NCBI GenBank assembly: GCA_028280845.1
Contig: JANQKZ010000020.1
Span: 21,267-85,266 of the forward strand
Length of the DNA: 64,000 nt
Reading direction: 5' to 3'
Source of the DNA: Opitutales bacterium
GTDB taxonomy: Bacteria > Verrucomicrobiota > Verrucomicrobiia > Opitutales > JABSRG01
The position numbers and the translations under genes were made by a program. Shown one piece after another: positions 33,819 through 43,085 of this stretch. Position 1 is the first letter of the stretch; every line of letters starts with the position of its first letter. Under the pieces are notes generated by a model. That model was not told the DNA's origin and ran no database searches. It worked only from the letters and a program-made list of their open reading frames with translations.

Positions 33819-35339
33819 ATGAGAAAGCCCAAAGCGCTGAATCGGCGGGAATTCATAGGCTCGGCGGTCGCCACCGCCGCAACCGTCAGCATCGTCCCGA
33901 GCCATGTGGTTGCGGGTTCCGGAAAAACACCGCCTTCCGAAAAGTTGACTATCGCCAACATCGGCTGCGGGACCCAAGGCATACGGGAAATGCGCCACCT
34001 GCTGAATAATGACCAGGTCCAAGTCGTAGCGGTCTGCGATCCCAATCAATTTTCGACGGACTACCTGGATTGGTCCGAACATGCGGCTCGCGGTTATATC
34101 CGTGAATCCATCGGGGATGAAACCTGGGGGGAAGATCTCGATGGGGTTCCCGGCGGCCGTGAGGTGGGTAAATTGCAGGTGGAGGGTTTCTATGCGCGAC
34201 AGACGCGCTCCGACCGTTACACGGGCTGCACCGCTTACGAAGACTTTCGTGAGCTTCTCGCCCAAGAGGCCGATCTCGACGCAGTCAAAATCATGACTCC
34301 GGATCACTTACATGCTACGATTTCCCTAGCCGCGCTGGATCACGGGAAACACGTGGCGACGCATAAACCCATCGCCAACCGGATGACGGAGGCTCGACTG
34401 GTCGTCAACAAGGCACGGGAAACGGATGTCGTCACGCATTTGCTCGCCTGGTCAGACCGCCCGCAATACCGCCTCATCAAAGAATGGATTGAAAACGGAG
34501 CCATCGGCGAGCTCAGGGAAATCCATAACTGGACTGCACGTCCGGTCTGGAAGCAATGGAACCAGCGGCCAAAGGGAAGTATGCCCATCCCCGACGGGTT
34601 CAACTGGCAGCTGTGGCTGGGGCCGGTCCCGGATATGCCCTACCACCCTCATTATACCCATAATGTATTTCGGGGATGGTATGATTTTGGTGGAGGGAGT
34701 GTGGCAGACATGGGACACTACAGCCTCTTTCCCCTTTTCGAGACCTTTGGGATTATCCACCCGGCCGTGTCAGCTCATGCCTATGGGACTACTTCTCGTG
34801 AAATCTCCGGCCACACTTTTGAATGGATAGACAACAGCGCCTCCTTTCCGCTGAGTTCGATGGTTCGCCTGCATATGCCCGATCAACCCACGCTTCCTGC
34901 TTTCGATTTATTTTGGTATGATGGAGGCATGAAACCCTTTCCTCCCCTGGAAATTGAGTCTGACAACCGCAACATGCCCGATGAGGGTCTGCTGTTCGTT
35001 GGCACCGAGGGCAAAATCATGGCAGGGTTCCGGGGCAGTACGCCACAGATTATCCCCCGGGACCGCATGCGCAAATACACCGGTCGCAAATCGATCAAGG
35101 CGGGAAATGACTCCTACGTCTCCTACCCCTGGCTCGACCACATGATCCACCGCACGCCTTCGCCCGGAAGCTTTGTTCGGGCAGCCTGTGTCACGGAAAC
35201 CATCAATCTCGCCGCCATTGCTATCCGGGCTCGCCATCGCGTAGATTACGACTCCGCCCGCATGAAAATTACTAACCACGAAGCAGATAATGCCTTCCTG
35301 ACCCGGGAATACCGGGAAGGTTGGGAACTCCACACATAA
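33819..35339 (+). CDS. Tat-exported Gfo/Idh/MocA-family oxidoreductase, long form
   Basis: This 506-residue protein has a Tat signal (NRREFIGSAVATAATVS at 8-24), a Rossmann domain (IANIGCGTQGIREM) with a longer insertion around residues 80-135, and MTPDHLHATIS. The EKP motif reads HKP (182-184): Glu is replaced by His, Lys and Pro stay. The C-terminal domain has YDFGGGSVADMGHYSLFP. It precedes, by 2 bp, a Tat-exported sugar isomerase-like gene, so the two likely act on the same periplasmic carbohydrate. Confidence 0.88.
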   Translation: MRKPKALNRREFIGSAVATAATVSIVPSHVVAGSGKTPPSEKLTIANIGCGTQGIREMRHLLNNDQVQVVAVCDPNQFSTDYLDWSEHAARGYIRESIGDETWGEDLDGVPGGREVGKLQVEGFYARQTRSDRYTGCTAYEDFRELLAQEADLDAVKIMTPDHLHATISLAALDHGKHVATHKPIANRMTEARLVVNKARETDVVTHLLAWSDRPQYRLIKEWIENGAIGELREIHNWTARPVWKQWNQRPKGSMPIPDGFNWQLWLGPVPDMPYHPHYTHNVFRGWYDFGGGSVADMGHYSLFPLFETFGIIHPAVSAHAYGTTSREISGHTFEWIDNSASFPLSSMVRLHMPDQPTLPAFDLFWYDGGMKPFPPLEIESDNRNMPDEGLLFVGTEGKIMAGFRGSTPQIIPRDRMRKYTGRKSIKAGNDSYVSYPWLDHMIHRTPSPGSFVRAACVTETINLAAIAIRARHRVDYDSARMKITNHEADNAFLTREYREGWELHT

Positions 35340-35341
35340 CC

Positions 35342-36208
35342 ATGACATCCTCCACCCGTAGAAATTTTATTAAAACTACCGCTTCAGCCGCTGCTGGAGG
35401 ACTCTTCCTCTCCTCCCAGCCGGCCACGGCCAAACAACACCAACCTTCTCTTCCAATGAAAGATGACATTTCCCTGGCCCAATGGGCGCTAGTCCAAGAA
35501 ATGCGCGATGGAAAATGGTCGAATATCGACTTTCCTCGGATCGCGCGGGAAGACTTCGATTTAAACGGCATTGAGTTCGTTAACCAGTTGTTTCCCGTTC
35601 CGACCATTGTTCACCTCAATGACCTCAGACAACGGGCCAAAGACTACGGGGTAACCATGGTGCTCATTATGGTAGACCAGGAGGGGGATGGCGCTGAACC
35701 CACGAAGGAACTCCGCAAACAATTTGTCGTCAACCACAAGAAATGGATCGATATCGCCCATTACCTGGGGTGCCATTCCATCCGCACAAATTGCCGCGGC
35801 CCAGAGGGCGCAGATCCGGGTGAGATGATGAAATGGGCCGTAGAATCCTACAACATGCTCCTGGACTATGCCAAAGACTCCGGCGTGGGCGTCACTATTG
35901 AAAATCATGGCCGAATCTCCAACGATGCCGACTGGATGGTGGAATTGACCCACAAACTCGATAACCCACTCTATGGCACCTACCCCGATTGGCGGGGACC
36001 CGGCCCCGACTTCGATAATGTTACCTTCCTCCAGAAAACGATCCCTTATGCGCGGGGAACCTCCTATCGTAATCAGCCCACCGAGGCCGAAAGCGCGAAA
36101 ATGATTAAGATCTGCCAGGACGCCGGTTATAAAGGCTGGTATGGAATCGAATCCAGCGGGCGGGAAGCTATCCACGAAGGTATCCGCATCCTGAAGAAAT
36201 ACCTATAG
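35342..36208 (+). CDS. Tat-exported sugar phosphate isomerase/epimerase-like TIM-barrel protein
   Basis: This 288-residue protein starts at the ATG two bases after the upstream stop, which gives a clean Tat signal (STRRNFIKTTASAAAGG). The mature part is an AP-endonuclease-2-type TIM barrel: LNGIEFVNQLF, TNCRGPEGA, GVTIENHGRISND, YPDWRGPG and GWYGIESSG provide the usual metal-binding His/Glu/Asp residues. Such proteins pair with Gfo/Idh/MocA oxidoreductases in inositol or keto-sugar catabolism. An earlier in-frame start at 35321 would spoil the signal peptide. Confidence 0.87.
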   Translation: MTSSTRRNFIKTTASAAAGGLFLSSQPATAKQHQPSLPMKDDISLAQWALVQEMRDGKWSNIDFPRIAREDFDLNGIEFVNQLFPVPTIVHLNDLRQRAKDYGVTMVLIMVDQEGDGAEPTKELRKQFVVNHKKWIDIAHYLGCHSIRTNCRGPEGADPGEMMKWAVESYNMLLDYAKDSGVGVTIENHGRISNDADWMVELTHKLDNPLYGTYPDWRGPGPDFDNVTFLQKTIPYARGTSYRNQPTEAESAKMIKICQDAGYKGWYGIESSGREAIHEGIRILKKYL

Positions 36209-36409
36209 TTACCATGGCAAATCAACCCTTGGAGGGAGGCGAAGGTTGAGACAAAAGCCTTGATTTGGGGCATACATCGCCCTTGCTCCTGAGGAGTTGG
36301 TGGAGTGCATGGGAAAGCTATAACTGATTCTAGAATCCGAGCGGCTACCTTCAAAATATACGTCGCTTATGCCTCATCTGTTTCCGCAACTTCCCGGTTC
36401 GGATTGAGA

Positions 36410-37147
36410 TTAGGTCGGCTTTTGCACGACCCAGAACCGGCATTCATCGCTGAATTCCCGAACCCTCGGTGATTCATTGGCCACTTGGCTCCGCAAGACA
36501 TCCGCCTCGATTCGAAAACCTGCTTGTTTCAGCATATCCCGCATCTCCCGGGTTGTAGGAACGTGAATGAACAAATCACCAAGTGGAGTCGCCTCAAAGC
36601 GGTCTCCATAATCATCCAAATCGGGGTTCTGTTTATCTCGGCGCCACAACAGTTTTTCCTTCTGCCAGAACCCCTTGTATTTTCCCAACTCCCGGTCGTG
36701 GGTCGTAAACACGAACCATCCTCCCGGTTTCAGTACATGAAACACGCGGTTGAGCGCCTCTTGCCGGTTCGCTCGTCCGGGTATCTGCATCAGGCCATTG
36801 AACCCGAATATGACCCCATCGAACAAATCGGCGTCAAAGCTCAGCCGGGTCGCGTCTTCCACTTTCCAATGAATGCCGTAGTCGAGGATTTTAGCCATCC
36901 GGCGACACTCCAGAATGAGCTCCCTCGAGAAATCGGTCGCCATGAGATTGCGATATCCTAATTCCCACAGCCCCATGGCTATTCTCCCGGCTCCGCAGCC
37001 CAGCTCCAGGAGGGTTTGGTCCCTTTGGAAGACCTTCTGAAAAATCAACTCCTCACTTTTCCACAAGCCCACCTGGATCGCGGCATCCGCATAGTATTTC
37101 ACCACCTGGGGTGAACTGTAGTAGTTTTTGACAACCTCTGGTTTCAC
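36410..37147 (-). CDS. Class I SAM-dependent methyltransferase
   Basis: This 245-residue protein has the SAM-binding motif [21 protein letters not shown] (about 46-65), motif II-like DFSRELI, and [18 protein letters not shown] as the motif IV region. It looks like a small-molecule methyltransferase of the Methyltransf_25/11 type. The gene is transcribed alone and convergently to the isomerase gene. The substrate cannot be inferred. Confidence 0.82.
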   Translation of the reverse strand: MKPEVVKNYYSSPQVVKYYADAAIQVGLWKSEELIFQKVFQRDQTLLELGCGAGRIAMGLWELGYRNLMATDFSRELILECRRMAKILDYGIHWKVEDATRLSFDADLFDGVIFGFNGLMQIPGRANRQEALNRVFHVLKPGGWFVFTTHDRELGKYKGFWQKEKLLWRRDKQNPDLDDYGDRFEATPLGDLFIHVPTTREMRDMLKQAGFRIEADVLRSQVANESPRVREFSDECRFWVVQKPT

Positions 37148-37297
37148 CTAACGTATTTTCAAAAAGATCCGATCATCTGCATTATCCTGCAAGGGGAAAG
37201 CAAATTCATCTCCATGGGACCGGCTCACTTTTGTCCAAAAGCATCCACTTTCCTTCTTGCTTTTTCCCTTGTAACCTATTTTCTAGACTCTTTTTCC

Positions 37298-37612
37298 ATG
37301 AAAGCGACAATCCAGACACAAGGTAAGCAAGTTACCGTTGAAGAGGGCGATATCCTGAAATTGAACCGTTTTACCGAAACGGACGCAGGCGCAACCGTCG
37401 AAATCAGCGATGTCCTTGCCGTCATTGATGGCGAAAATGTAAAATTTGGTAATCCCCTCGTAGAAGGCGCCTCCGTTACTGCAAAAGTTCTTGAGAATAA
37501 GAAAGATAAGAAAGTTATCGTCTTCAAGAAGAAGCGTCGCCAAGGGTGGAAACGCCGCAAGGGACACCGGCAGGAAATCTCCGTTATACAAATCGAATCC
37601 ATCAAAGGTTAA
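37298..37612 (+). CDS. rplU: 50S ribosomal protein L21
   Basis: This 104-residue protein matches L21: [29 protein letters not shown], and the C-terminal basic [15 protein letters not shown] that binds 23S rRNA, ending in a short IxI tail. I start at 37298 because the in-frame extension upstream is hydrophobic and not conserved. It is followed after 27 bp by rpmA, the standard L21-L27 pair. Confidence 0.96.
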   Translation: MKATIQTQGKQVTVEEGDILKLNRFTETDAGATVEISDVLAVIDGENVKFGNPLVEGASVTAKVLENKKDKKVIVFKKKRRQGWKRRKGHRQEISVIQIESIKG

Positions 37613-37639
37613 TTCATCTTATTTTAAGAGGACCGATCC

Positions 37640-37891
37640 ATGGCACATAAAAAAGGACAAGGAACTTCCAAAAACGGCCGCGACAGCAACGCCAAACGCC
37701 TCGGCGTGAAAAAGTTCGGTGGCGAGCGCGTCATTGCTGGTAACATCATCATGCGTCAGCGCGGCACCCGTTACCACCCCGGCACGAATGTCGGCTTGGG
37801 CAACGACCACACGCTCTTCGCCAAAGCAGACGGAGTCGTCGAATTTGACAAGGCTCACCGCAAAGTCTCCGTCGTGCTGGAAAGCAACTGA
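37640..37891 (+). CDS. rpmA: 50S ribosomal protein L27
   Basis: This 83-residue protein begins [20 protein letters not shown], the classic L27 start whose N-terminal tail reaches the peptidyl transferase centre. [20 protein letters not shown] also matches. There is no N-terminal cleavable extension as in Firmicutes. A strong terminator follows the gene. Confidence 0.97.
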   Translation: MAHKKGQGTSKNGRDSNAKRLGVKKFGGERVIAGNIIMRQRGTRYHPGTNVGLGNDHTLFAKADGVVEFDKAHRKVSVVLESN

Positions 37892-37908
37892 TTCAGGCAT
37901 TCTCTTTC

Positions 37909-37944
37909 AAAATCCCGCTTCCCGAAGGAAGCGGGATTTTTTTT
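37909..37944 (+). terminator. Strong rho-independent terminator after rpmA
   Basis: AAAATCCCGCTTCC (37909-37922) pairs with GGAAGCGGGATTTT (37927-37940) over a CGAA loop, with T residues continuing to 37944. It is a 14-bp perfect stem and ends the rplU-rpmA transcript. Confidence 0.95.
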
Positions 37945-37982
37945 GTCTTCACACTCGGTAAAAAACCGCTGAGCCTACCCTT

Positions 37983-38345
37983 ATGCCTAACTCAAAGGAT
38001 GAGCTGCTTCGGCAAAAAGCCCTCATTGAGGAGCAATTGAAGTGGATCGAACAAAAGTTGGATGAGCTGGACCATCCGGTCCCGGATCAGGTTGGTGTTC
38101 CCCGCATCCAACCCCCTCCCCCGAAGCTCAAAGCCGACCCGGTGTCCTCCCTCCACCCGCCAGCTTTTTCCGCAGAAGAAAGTCCCAACATTCCTTCGGC
38201 TACCGATCCCGATATCCTGGCCGATCTCCACCTGGATCAAACCCTTTCCCCCACGATGGCCAAGGCCGGGTGCATCCTGATCGCCATAACGGCCTGCGCA
38301 GCCGTCCTCTTTTTTATCTTTGGCCTCCCCTATTTATTGGACTAG
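37983..38345 (+). CDS. Hypothetical protein with C-terminal membrane helix
   Basis: The 120 residues start with a short charged helix (KDELLRQKALIEEQLKWIEQ), continue as a proline-rich linker (about 35-75) and end in a hydrophobic helix (GCILIAITACAAVLFFIFGL) near residues 95-116. A tail-anchored or C-terminally anchored inner membrane protein is the simplest reading. I recognise no family. It lies after the rpmA terminator and so has its own promoter. Confidence 0.55.
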   Translation: MPNSKDELLRQKALIEEQLKWIEQKLDELDHPVPDQVGVPRIQPPPPKLKADPVSSLHPPAFSAEESPNIPSATDPDILADLHLDQTLSPTMAKAGCILIAITACAAVLFFIFGLPYLLD

Positions 38346-38431
38346 GAACCAAGTTGGGCCGTCCTCGAAACCCACAACCTCCTTGAGGCCAGACAGCGCA
38401 CATCCCGATGTCTGCCTGCTCCCTTCTCCCC

Positions 38432-39466
38432 TCAGGTACGCTCTCCCTTTTGGTAAGAGTCGAAAACACGTTGGGTGAACTCCATATAGCGGACGCCCTC
38501 TGAAAAGGAGGTCAGCCGAACCGGGGTACCGTTACGAATGCTGTCAATGAAATCCGCTTCGACCTGCCAACCACGCTGCTTGGCCAACGGAATCGTGATG
38601 ACGGACTCTTCCGTTTCACCCGCCTCAGCGAAGAGCAGGGTTCCCTGAACCAGATCCAGACGGAGACTGCCTTTGGAACCATTCAATCTGAACTCCATCA
38701 CGGGCTGACCGGACTCAACCCCGCTGAAATGATAAATCAGGCGGCTGTGGTCCGCGAAAGCTCCAAACACGCTCAGGCTTTCCGGAATGCGTACATGGTG
38801 AGGCCGTTCCGTTTCCGGATCGATCCGATATTCATTGAAAACCGCGGCATCGGCTAAAATCCAGATCGGGTCACCATCGACCCATCGCTGCACCACTTCA
38901 TGAAAGATTCCCATGGTGAGCACATTAATGCCGCTATACTCAAAATGCTGCCTCCAATTAAGAGGAATTTCAGGGGAAGCCTGGTTTCCTGCAGTATGGG
39001 TGACTCGGATTTCGTAAAGCTTGCCCAGGCGCTCCTCCTCCAGCCAGTGCCGGATTGTTTCATCGAAGTCTAGGGTAAAGGGAGATGGAACAATTTGCGC
39101 AATCTGGTCGGGCGCCCGCTCGGCCGCAGCCAGCATCTGATGGGCTTCTTCGAGATTCATCGCCATGCGAGCCTCACACAGTACATGTTTACCGGCTTCC
39201 AGGGCGGCAATAGTCGCCTCGGCATGCAGATAGGGCCAAGTTCCAATACACACCGCATCAATCGCCGGGTCCTGTACGACCTCCTTCCAGGTATAGGCAG
39301 TTCGAGGGATCTCCAAGGCTTCAGCTGCTGCCCGGGTGGATGCTTCACTTCGATTACAAACCAGGTCCACCGTGACACCGGGCTGTTCCCGAAAACCCGG
39401 AATGTGGCGAAGCCGGGTATTTGCTCCAGCCCCGATGATGCCGATTCGAATAGGATCCTCTGCCAT
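38432..39466 (-). CDS. Cytoplasmic Gfo/Idh/MocA-family protein without the EKP lysine
   Basis: This 344-residue protein lacks a Tat signal, unlike the four relatives in the window. The Rossmann motif is IGIIGAGANTRLRHIPGF. Where the family has EKP it has EAR (98-100, in CEARMAMNLEEA), so the Lys thought to assist catalysis is absent. The C-terminal half is normal for the family. It may use another residue, or be non-catalytic or regulatory. The gene is isolated on the minus strand. Confidence 0.85.
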   Translation of the reverse strand: MAEDPIRIGIIGAGANTRLRHIPGFREQPGVTVDLVCNRSEASTRAAAEALEIPRTAYTWKEVVQDPAIDAVCIGTWPYLHAEATIAALEAGKHVLCEARMAMNLEEAHQMLAAAERAPDQIAQIVPSPFTLDFDETIRHWLEEERLGKLYEIRVTHTAGNQASPEIPLNWRQHFEYSGINVLTMGIFHEVVQRWVDGDPIWILADAAVFNEYRIDPETERPHHVRIPESLSVFGAFADHSRLIYHFSGVESGQPVMEFRLNGSKGSLRLDLVQGTLLFAEAGETEESVITIPLAKQRGWQVEADFIDSIRNGTPVRLTSFSEGVRYMEFTQRVFDSYQKGERT

Positions 39467-39783
39467 AGGGAAAAAGTGTTAAATCCTGAACACCGTTTGG
39501 CAATTCCAATGGGTGACCGTCCACTCGGGAAGTCCTTCCGTTTCAGTGGTGGAGAGCCCGATACTAGCCATTGGACTTACCAACCAACCCCTTCGCCGCT
39601 TAGACTGGATCCCGGATCTATATCCTCCACTTGCAGGAGTTGGCTTACCCGGCAATCCTGCCCAATTTCCTCCCCTTCTCTAAATTCTTACCATGGAGCC
39701 GGAGCGCCTCACCCGGATCTAAGTCAAAAACCAACACCCCCAGGCTTGCACCGCCCCCCAGAGAAATCCCTAATCAGTACCCG
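39467..39783. other. Intergenic region without recognised feature
   Basis: This 317-bp gap separates two divergent genes and should contain their promoters. An open frame runs through its right part in phase with the LOG-family gene, but it encodes proline/serine-rich sequence with no similarity to that family. I see no RNA gene, repeat or convincing promoter motif. Confidence 0.4.
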
Positions 39784-40326
39784 ATGAACTTCATATGTGT
39801 ATTCTGTGGCTCGCGCATGGGCAACCACCCCGTATATCGGCAAAAGGCGGAGGAACTTGGACGGGAAATCGTTCGCCGGGAATGCGGTCTGGTCTACGGC
39901 GGAGGCAATGTCGGTCTGATGGGAATCATCGCGGACTCAGTCATGGCCAACGGAGGACAGGTCATTGGCGTCATTCCCCAATTCATGGTCCCTAAGGAAC
40001 TTGCGCATGAAGGAATCACGGAGCTCCGCCTGGTTGATACCATGCACGAACGAAAACAAATGATGGCAGATATCGCCAGTGCATTCATTTCCATGCCCGG
40101 AGGCATTGGAACCTTCGAGGAGTGTCTCGAGCAGATGGCCTGGCTCAAACTGCAGCTCCATGAGAAACCATCCGGTCTCCTCAACGTCGCGGGCTATTAC
40201 CAATCTTTAATCCGCTTCCTTCAGGATTCCGTCGACCGCGGTTTCTTTGACCAGATGGATCTCGATGATTTGATAGTTGCGGAAGAACCAACAGCCCTAC
40301 TGGATAGACTCCTGCCGACAATATAA
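39784..40326 (+). CDS. LOG-family protein (cytokinin riboside 5'-monophosphate phosphoribohydrolase-like)
   Basis: Counted from the ATG at 39784, the product has 180 residues, the usual LOG length. Motifs are FCGSRMG, LVYGGGNVGLMG, the catalytic MHERKQMM and PGGIGTFEE (canonical PGGxGTxxE). LOG enzymes cleave N-glycosidic bonds of nucleoside monophosphates. Bacterial members usually act in nucleotide salvage or are of unclear role. It is followed after 23 bp by a YhcH-family gene. Confidence 0.9.
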   Translation: MNFICVFCGSRMGNHPVYRQKAEELGREIVRRECGLVYGGGNVGLMGIIADSVMANGGQVIGVIPQFMVPKELAHEGITELRLVDTMHERKQMMADIASAFISMPGGIGTFEECLEQMAWLKLQLHEKPSGLLNVAGYYQSLIRFLQDSVDRGFFDQMDLDDLIVAEEPTALLDRLLPTI

Positions 40327-40349
40327 CCCGCCTTTAATCTCGTACTGCC

Positions 40350-40838
40350 ATGATGCACGACACCCTGAGGAACTGGAAACTTTATGCCCGTGGGCAGGCC
40401 GCCGAAAAGGCCATCGATTTTGTCACCCGCCTGAATCCAGAATGTGCTATCGGGGAGTACCCGATCATGGGCGGCACCCTCTTTGCAAAAGTCATCGAAC
40501 CGACTACCATGAGGCGGGAAGAAACGGTCTGCGAGGCCCATCGTAAATTCATCGACTTACAGGTCATTCTCAAGGGAGAGGAATATGTTGATGTCTATCA
40601 CACCCCCGACCTAACCGTGAAAACCCCCTACAATCCGGAGACCGATGTGGAGTTTTTTGAAATCCCCGAGATTGTCGATGCACGGGTAAAATTAAAACCC
40701 GGTAACTTTGCAGTCTTCTTTCCGGATGATGCTCATGTTCCCCTCATTATGACTGGAAGCGAGCCTACTCCGCTTAAGATCTGTGTCATAAAAATGGATG
40801 TCGACCTCTACCACGGTCGTCATCCGGATTACAGCTAG
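40350..40838 (+). CDS. YhcH/YjgK/YiaL-family protein
   Basis: This 162-residue protein matches the DUF386 (YhcH/EbgC) cupin-like family: EAHRKFIDLQVILKGEE and FAVFFPDDAHVPLIM carry the metal-binding Glu, His and Asp residues. Members assist sugar isomerisation or anomer handling, for example with sialic acid or galactosides. It follows the LOG-family gene closely. It converges on a broken DUF167 gene at its 3' end. Confidence 0.88.
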   Translation: MMHDTLRNWKLYARGQAAEKAIDFVTRLNPECAIGEYPIMGGTLFAKVIEPTTMRREETVCEAHRKFIDLQVILKGEEYVDVYHTPDLTVKTPYNPETDVEFFEIPEIVDARVKLKPGNFAVFFPDDAHVPLIMTGSEPTPLKICVIKMDVDLYHGRHPDYS

Positions 40839-40839
40839 C

Positions 40840-41104
40840 TCATTCTGAGAGGCCGACAATCCTCACCTGCTTGTTGGGCTGGGTGTGACTCCCAAATAAT
40901 TTCAATATCCCCGGGTTTCACCCTAAAACAGGTTGCCAGCGCCCGCATCACCGCCTGGTTCGCCTTTCCAGCCCAGCCTCAGGTGGTGCCATGATCTTTA
41001 CTTTCAACGCTTCTCCGATCTCGCCCACGACGCCCTCCCACCTTGAATCGGGAATCACTTTAATTGCGATTATCCGCTCCCCCACGTTCACCCGGAAGCA
41101 CAAG
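40840..41104 (-). pseudogene. DUF167 (YggU-like) gene with two frameshifts
   Basis: The first part reads RIIAIKVIPDSRWEGVVG and ALKVKIMAPPEAG, then breaks at a 5-bp tandem duplication, GCTGG twice (40968-40977 on the plus strand). Removing one copy restores EAGKANQAVMRALATCFRV and the family's APPxxGKAN motif. A second break lies at a CCC run (40881-40883); removing one C restores NKQVRIVGLSE before the TGA. The gene starts at a TTG just after pheA, with an AGGAG nearby. Either a young pseudogene or sequence errors. Confidence 0.75.
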
Positions 41105-41109
41105 CTCCT

Positions 41110-42183
41110 CTACCCCGTGATCATGGGGTAGCTTCCCAGCCACTTCACAAAGGGACAGTGCTCTTCGAGATCCTGCATCGCCTCAGCGACCACGGGGTCT
41201 TCTATATGGCCAAGAAAGTCGACGTAAAAATAATAATCCCATGCTTTCCGACGGCTGGGTCGCGACTCAATTTTGACCAGGTTGATATTCCGTTGAGAAA
41301 AGGACTCCAGGGCTTTCTGTAATCCCCCGACTTCATCTTTAATGGAGAAGACCAGACTGGTCTTGTCTTTACCTTCACCCAGGGGGGCCGCAGCCTTTCT
41401 TCCAATCACGAGAAATCGCGTCATGTTGTCCTGGCTGTCCTGAATATTCTCCTTCAAAACCGGCACGCGGTGAATCTCACTCGCTATTATGCTGGCGATC
41501 GCCGCAGTCCCTTCCTTTTCGCGAGCGATCTGGACCCCCTTCGATGTGCTGCTGACATCGATCAACGCCGCCTCCGGTAAGTTGCGGCGCAACCAATCCC
41601 GACACTGATTAAAGGCCTGGTCCTTCGAATAGATCTCCTCAATCTCCCCGAGTGGAGAATTGGAAATCAGGCAGTGCTGCACCTTGAGATAAACCTGAGA
41701 AATGATTTTAAGATCGGTTTCCGCCAGGATCTCCTGCGAATTATTAACCGACCCACCGGTCGAGTTTTCGATGGGGAAGACACCATAATCGGCATCCCCA
41801 CGCTGCACCTCAATGATCACATCCACGATTGTATTCAAGGGACGATAATCCAGGCTGGATCCAAAGTTTTTTATGGCCGCCTGGTGGGTGAAGGTCGCCT
41901 CCGGTCCGAGATAGGCCACCACTAGTTTTTTCTGCAGGGCGGTCGCTGCGGAGATGATCTCCCGATAGATGAAATGGATCGAAGATTCATCCAACGGTCC
42001 CTTATTCATCTCTGTGATCTGCTTCAGGACTTGGCTTTCCCGGGTAGGATTATAGATCTCAGCGCCACTTTTACTCTTTAATCGACCAATCTCACAGGCC
42101 AACCGAACCCGTTCGTTCAGATGGTCAATGATATCACGATCAATGTGGTCTATCTTTTTCCTTAGGTCGTCGAGGTTACTCAT
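41110..42183 (-). CDS. pheA: Bifunctional chorismate mutase / prephenate dehydratase
   Basis: This 357-residue enzyme makes phenylpyruvate. The AroQ-type chorismate mutase is at 1-85 (LDDLRKKIDHIDRDIIDHLN, E.LK.LK region with RESQVLKQI). The dehydratase runs from about 88 (VAYLGPEATFTHQAA, FPIENSTGGSVN, MTRFLVIGR). The C-terminal ACT domain (about 270-357) has SLVFSIKDEVGGLQKAL and KIESRPSRR, the phenylalanine-binding ESRP site, so feedback control is likely. It lies 9 bp downstream of scpB. Confidence 0.95.
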   Translation of the reverse strand: MSNLDDLRKKIDHIDRDIIDHLNERVRLACEIGRLKSKSGAEIYNPTRESQVLKQITEMNKGPLDESSIHFIYREIISAATALQKKLVVAYLGPEATFTHQAAIKNFGSSLDYRPLNTIVDVIIEVQRGDADYGVFPIENSTGGSVNNSQEILAETDLKIISQVYLKVQHCLISNSPLGEIEEIYSKDQAFNQCRDWLRRNLPEAALIDVSSTSKGVQIAREKEGTAAIASIIASEIHRVPVLKENIQDSQDNMTRFLVIGRKAAAPLGEGKDKTSLVFSIKDEVGGLQKALESFSQRNINLVKIESRPSRRKAWDYYFYVDFLGHIEDPVVAEAMQDLEEHCPFVKWLGSYPMITG

Positions 42184-42192
42184 GAAAGGGAT

Positions 42193-42957
42193 TTAGTTCG
42201 GGTTGACCGCTTCGGCCTCCGCCGCTTCTTCGGTTGGCTCAGCGGATAGCAGTTCATCCTCAGTCGAAGGAAGTCCAACATCCTCATCGCTGAGTGGATG
42301 TTGCTGATTTGCCTGACGGATCCAGGTGTCGAGTTTCTGTTGGGAAATGATGTCGCTCGCGGGCAATTCTTCGATGGAACGAATTCCCGCGTGCTCCAGG
42401 AACTTTTCCGTGGTTCCGTATTGAATGGGGCGACCGGGTAACTCTGCCCGACCCACGATCTGGACCAGGTCAAACTCCAGGCATTTGTTGAGCGCGCTAT
42501 CGACCGAAACTCCGCGAATCGTCTCCATTTCAGCCCGGGTTACCGGTTGCCGGTAGGCCACAATAGCCAACGTCTCCATCGCTGCCGGGCTCAGTTTCAT
42601 GGGCCGCGGTTCATCACGGAGGAGGCGTATCCAGTCCGCGTACTGGGGAGCGGTCACAATTCGAAAGCCCTGGTGGGTTTCCAGGATACGGAACACCTCA
42701 TCCTTCGATTCCAGATCAGTCTGCAAGCCCTCAATGGCCTCGCGAATCTGTGAGATGGGAACCAGTTTTGGCAGGTCGATCACAGGGGTCTCCCTGTCTG
42801 CAGATTCCTCCGCTTCTCCGCTTTCCGTGGCATCCTCGTCCGAGCTGAGATACTCGTCATGGTAACGCGTCAGGATCTTTTGCATAGCCTTGAGATCCAG
42901 GGGATCGCCAGTCGAGAGCAGGAGCGCTTTGAGGATGTTGGAAAGATTAGATGTCAT
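42193..42957 (-). CDS. scpB: Segregation and condensation protein B
   Basis: This 254-residue protein matches ScpB, the winged-helix kleisin partner that works with ScpA and SMC in chromosome condensation. Seen: ILKALLLSTGDPLDLKAMQ, ETLAIVAYRQPVTRAEME and IRGVSVDSALNKCLE, then GRAELPGRPIQYGTTEKFLE. An acidic insertion (about 38-55) and an acidic, low-complexity tail from about 215 are lineage features. No scpA gene is adjacent; it is cotranscribed with pheA instead. Confidence 0.93.
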   Translation of the reverse strand: MTSNLSNILKALLLSTGDPLDLKAMQKILTRYHDEYLSSDEDATESGEAEESADRETPVIDLPKLVPISQIREAIEGLQTDLESKDEVFRILETHQGFRIVTAPQYADWIRLLRDEPRPMKLSPAAMETLAIVAYRQPVTRAEMETIRGVSVDSALNKCLEFDLVQIVGRAELPGRPIQYGTTEKFLEHAGIRSIEELPASDIISQQKLDTWIRQANQQHPLSDEDVGLPSTEDELLSAEPTEEAAEAEAVNPN

Positions 42958-43085
42958 GAATGGATGTTACAGGAGGGCAACGCTTGTCGGTTATGCGGGC
43001 TAGCGTCCTAAAAGACTTGAATTTTTACTCCATAAGGGAAGTCTCAAATTGGAAGCAATCTTCAAAACTTCAGAATAACCATTCC

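Noticed and set aside
42960..43085. N-terminal extension of ilvD from the ATG at 42960
   Set aside because: The 42 extra residues are not IlvD-like, overlap the scpB promoter region and give a longer protein than the family norm.
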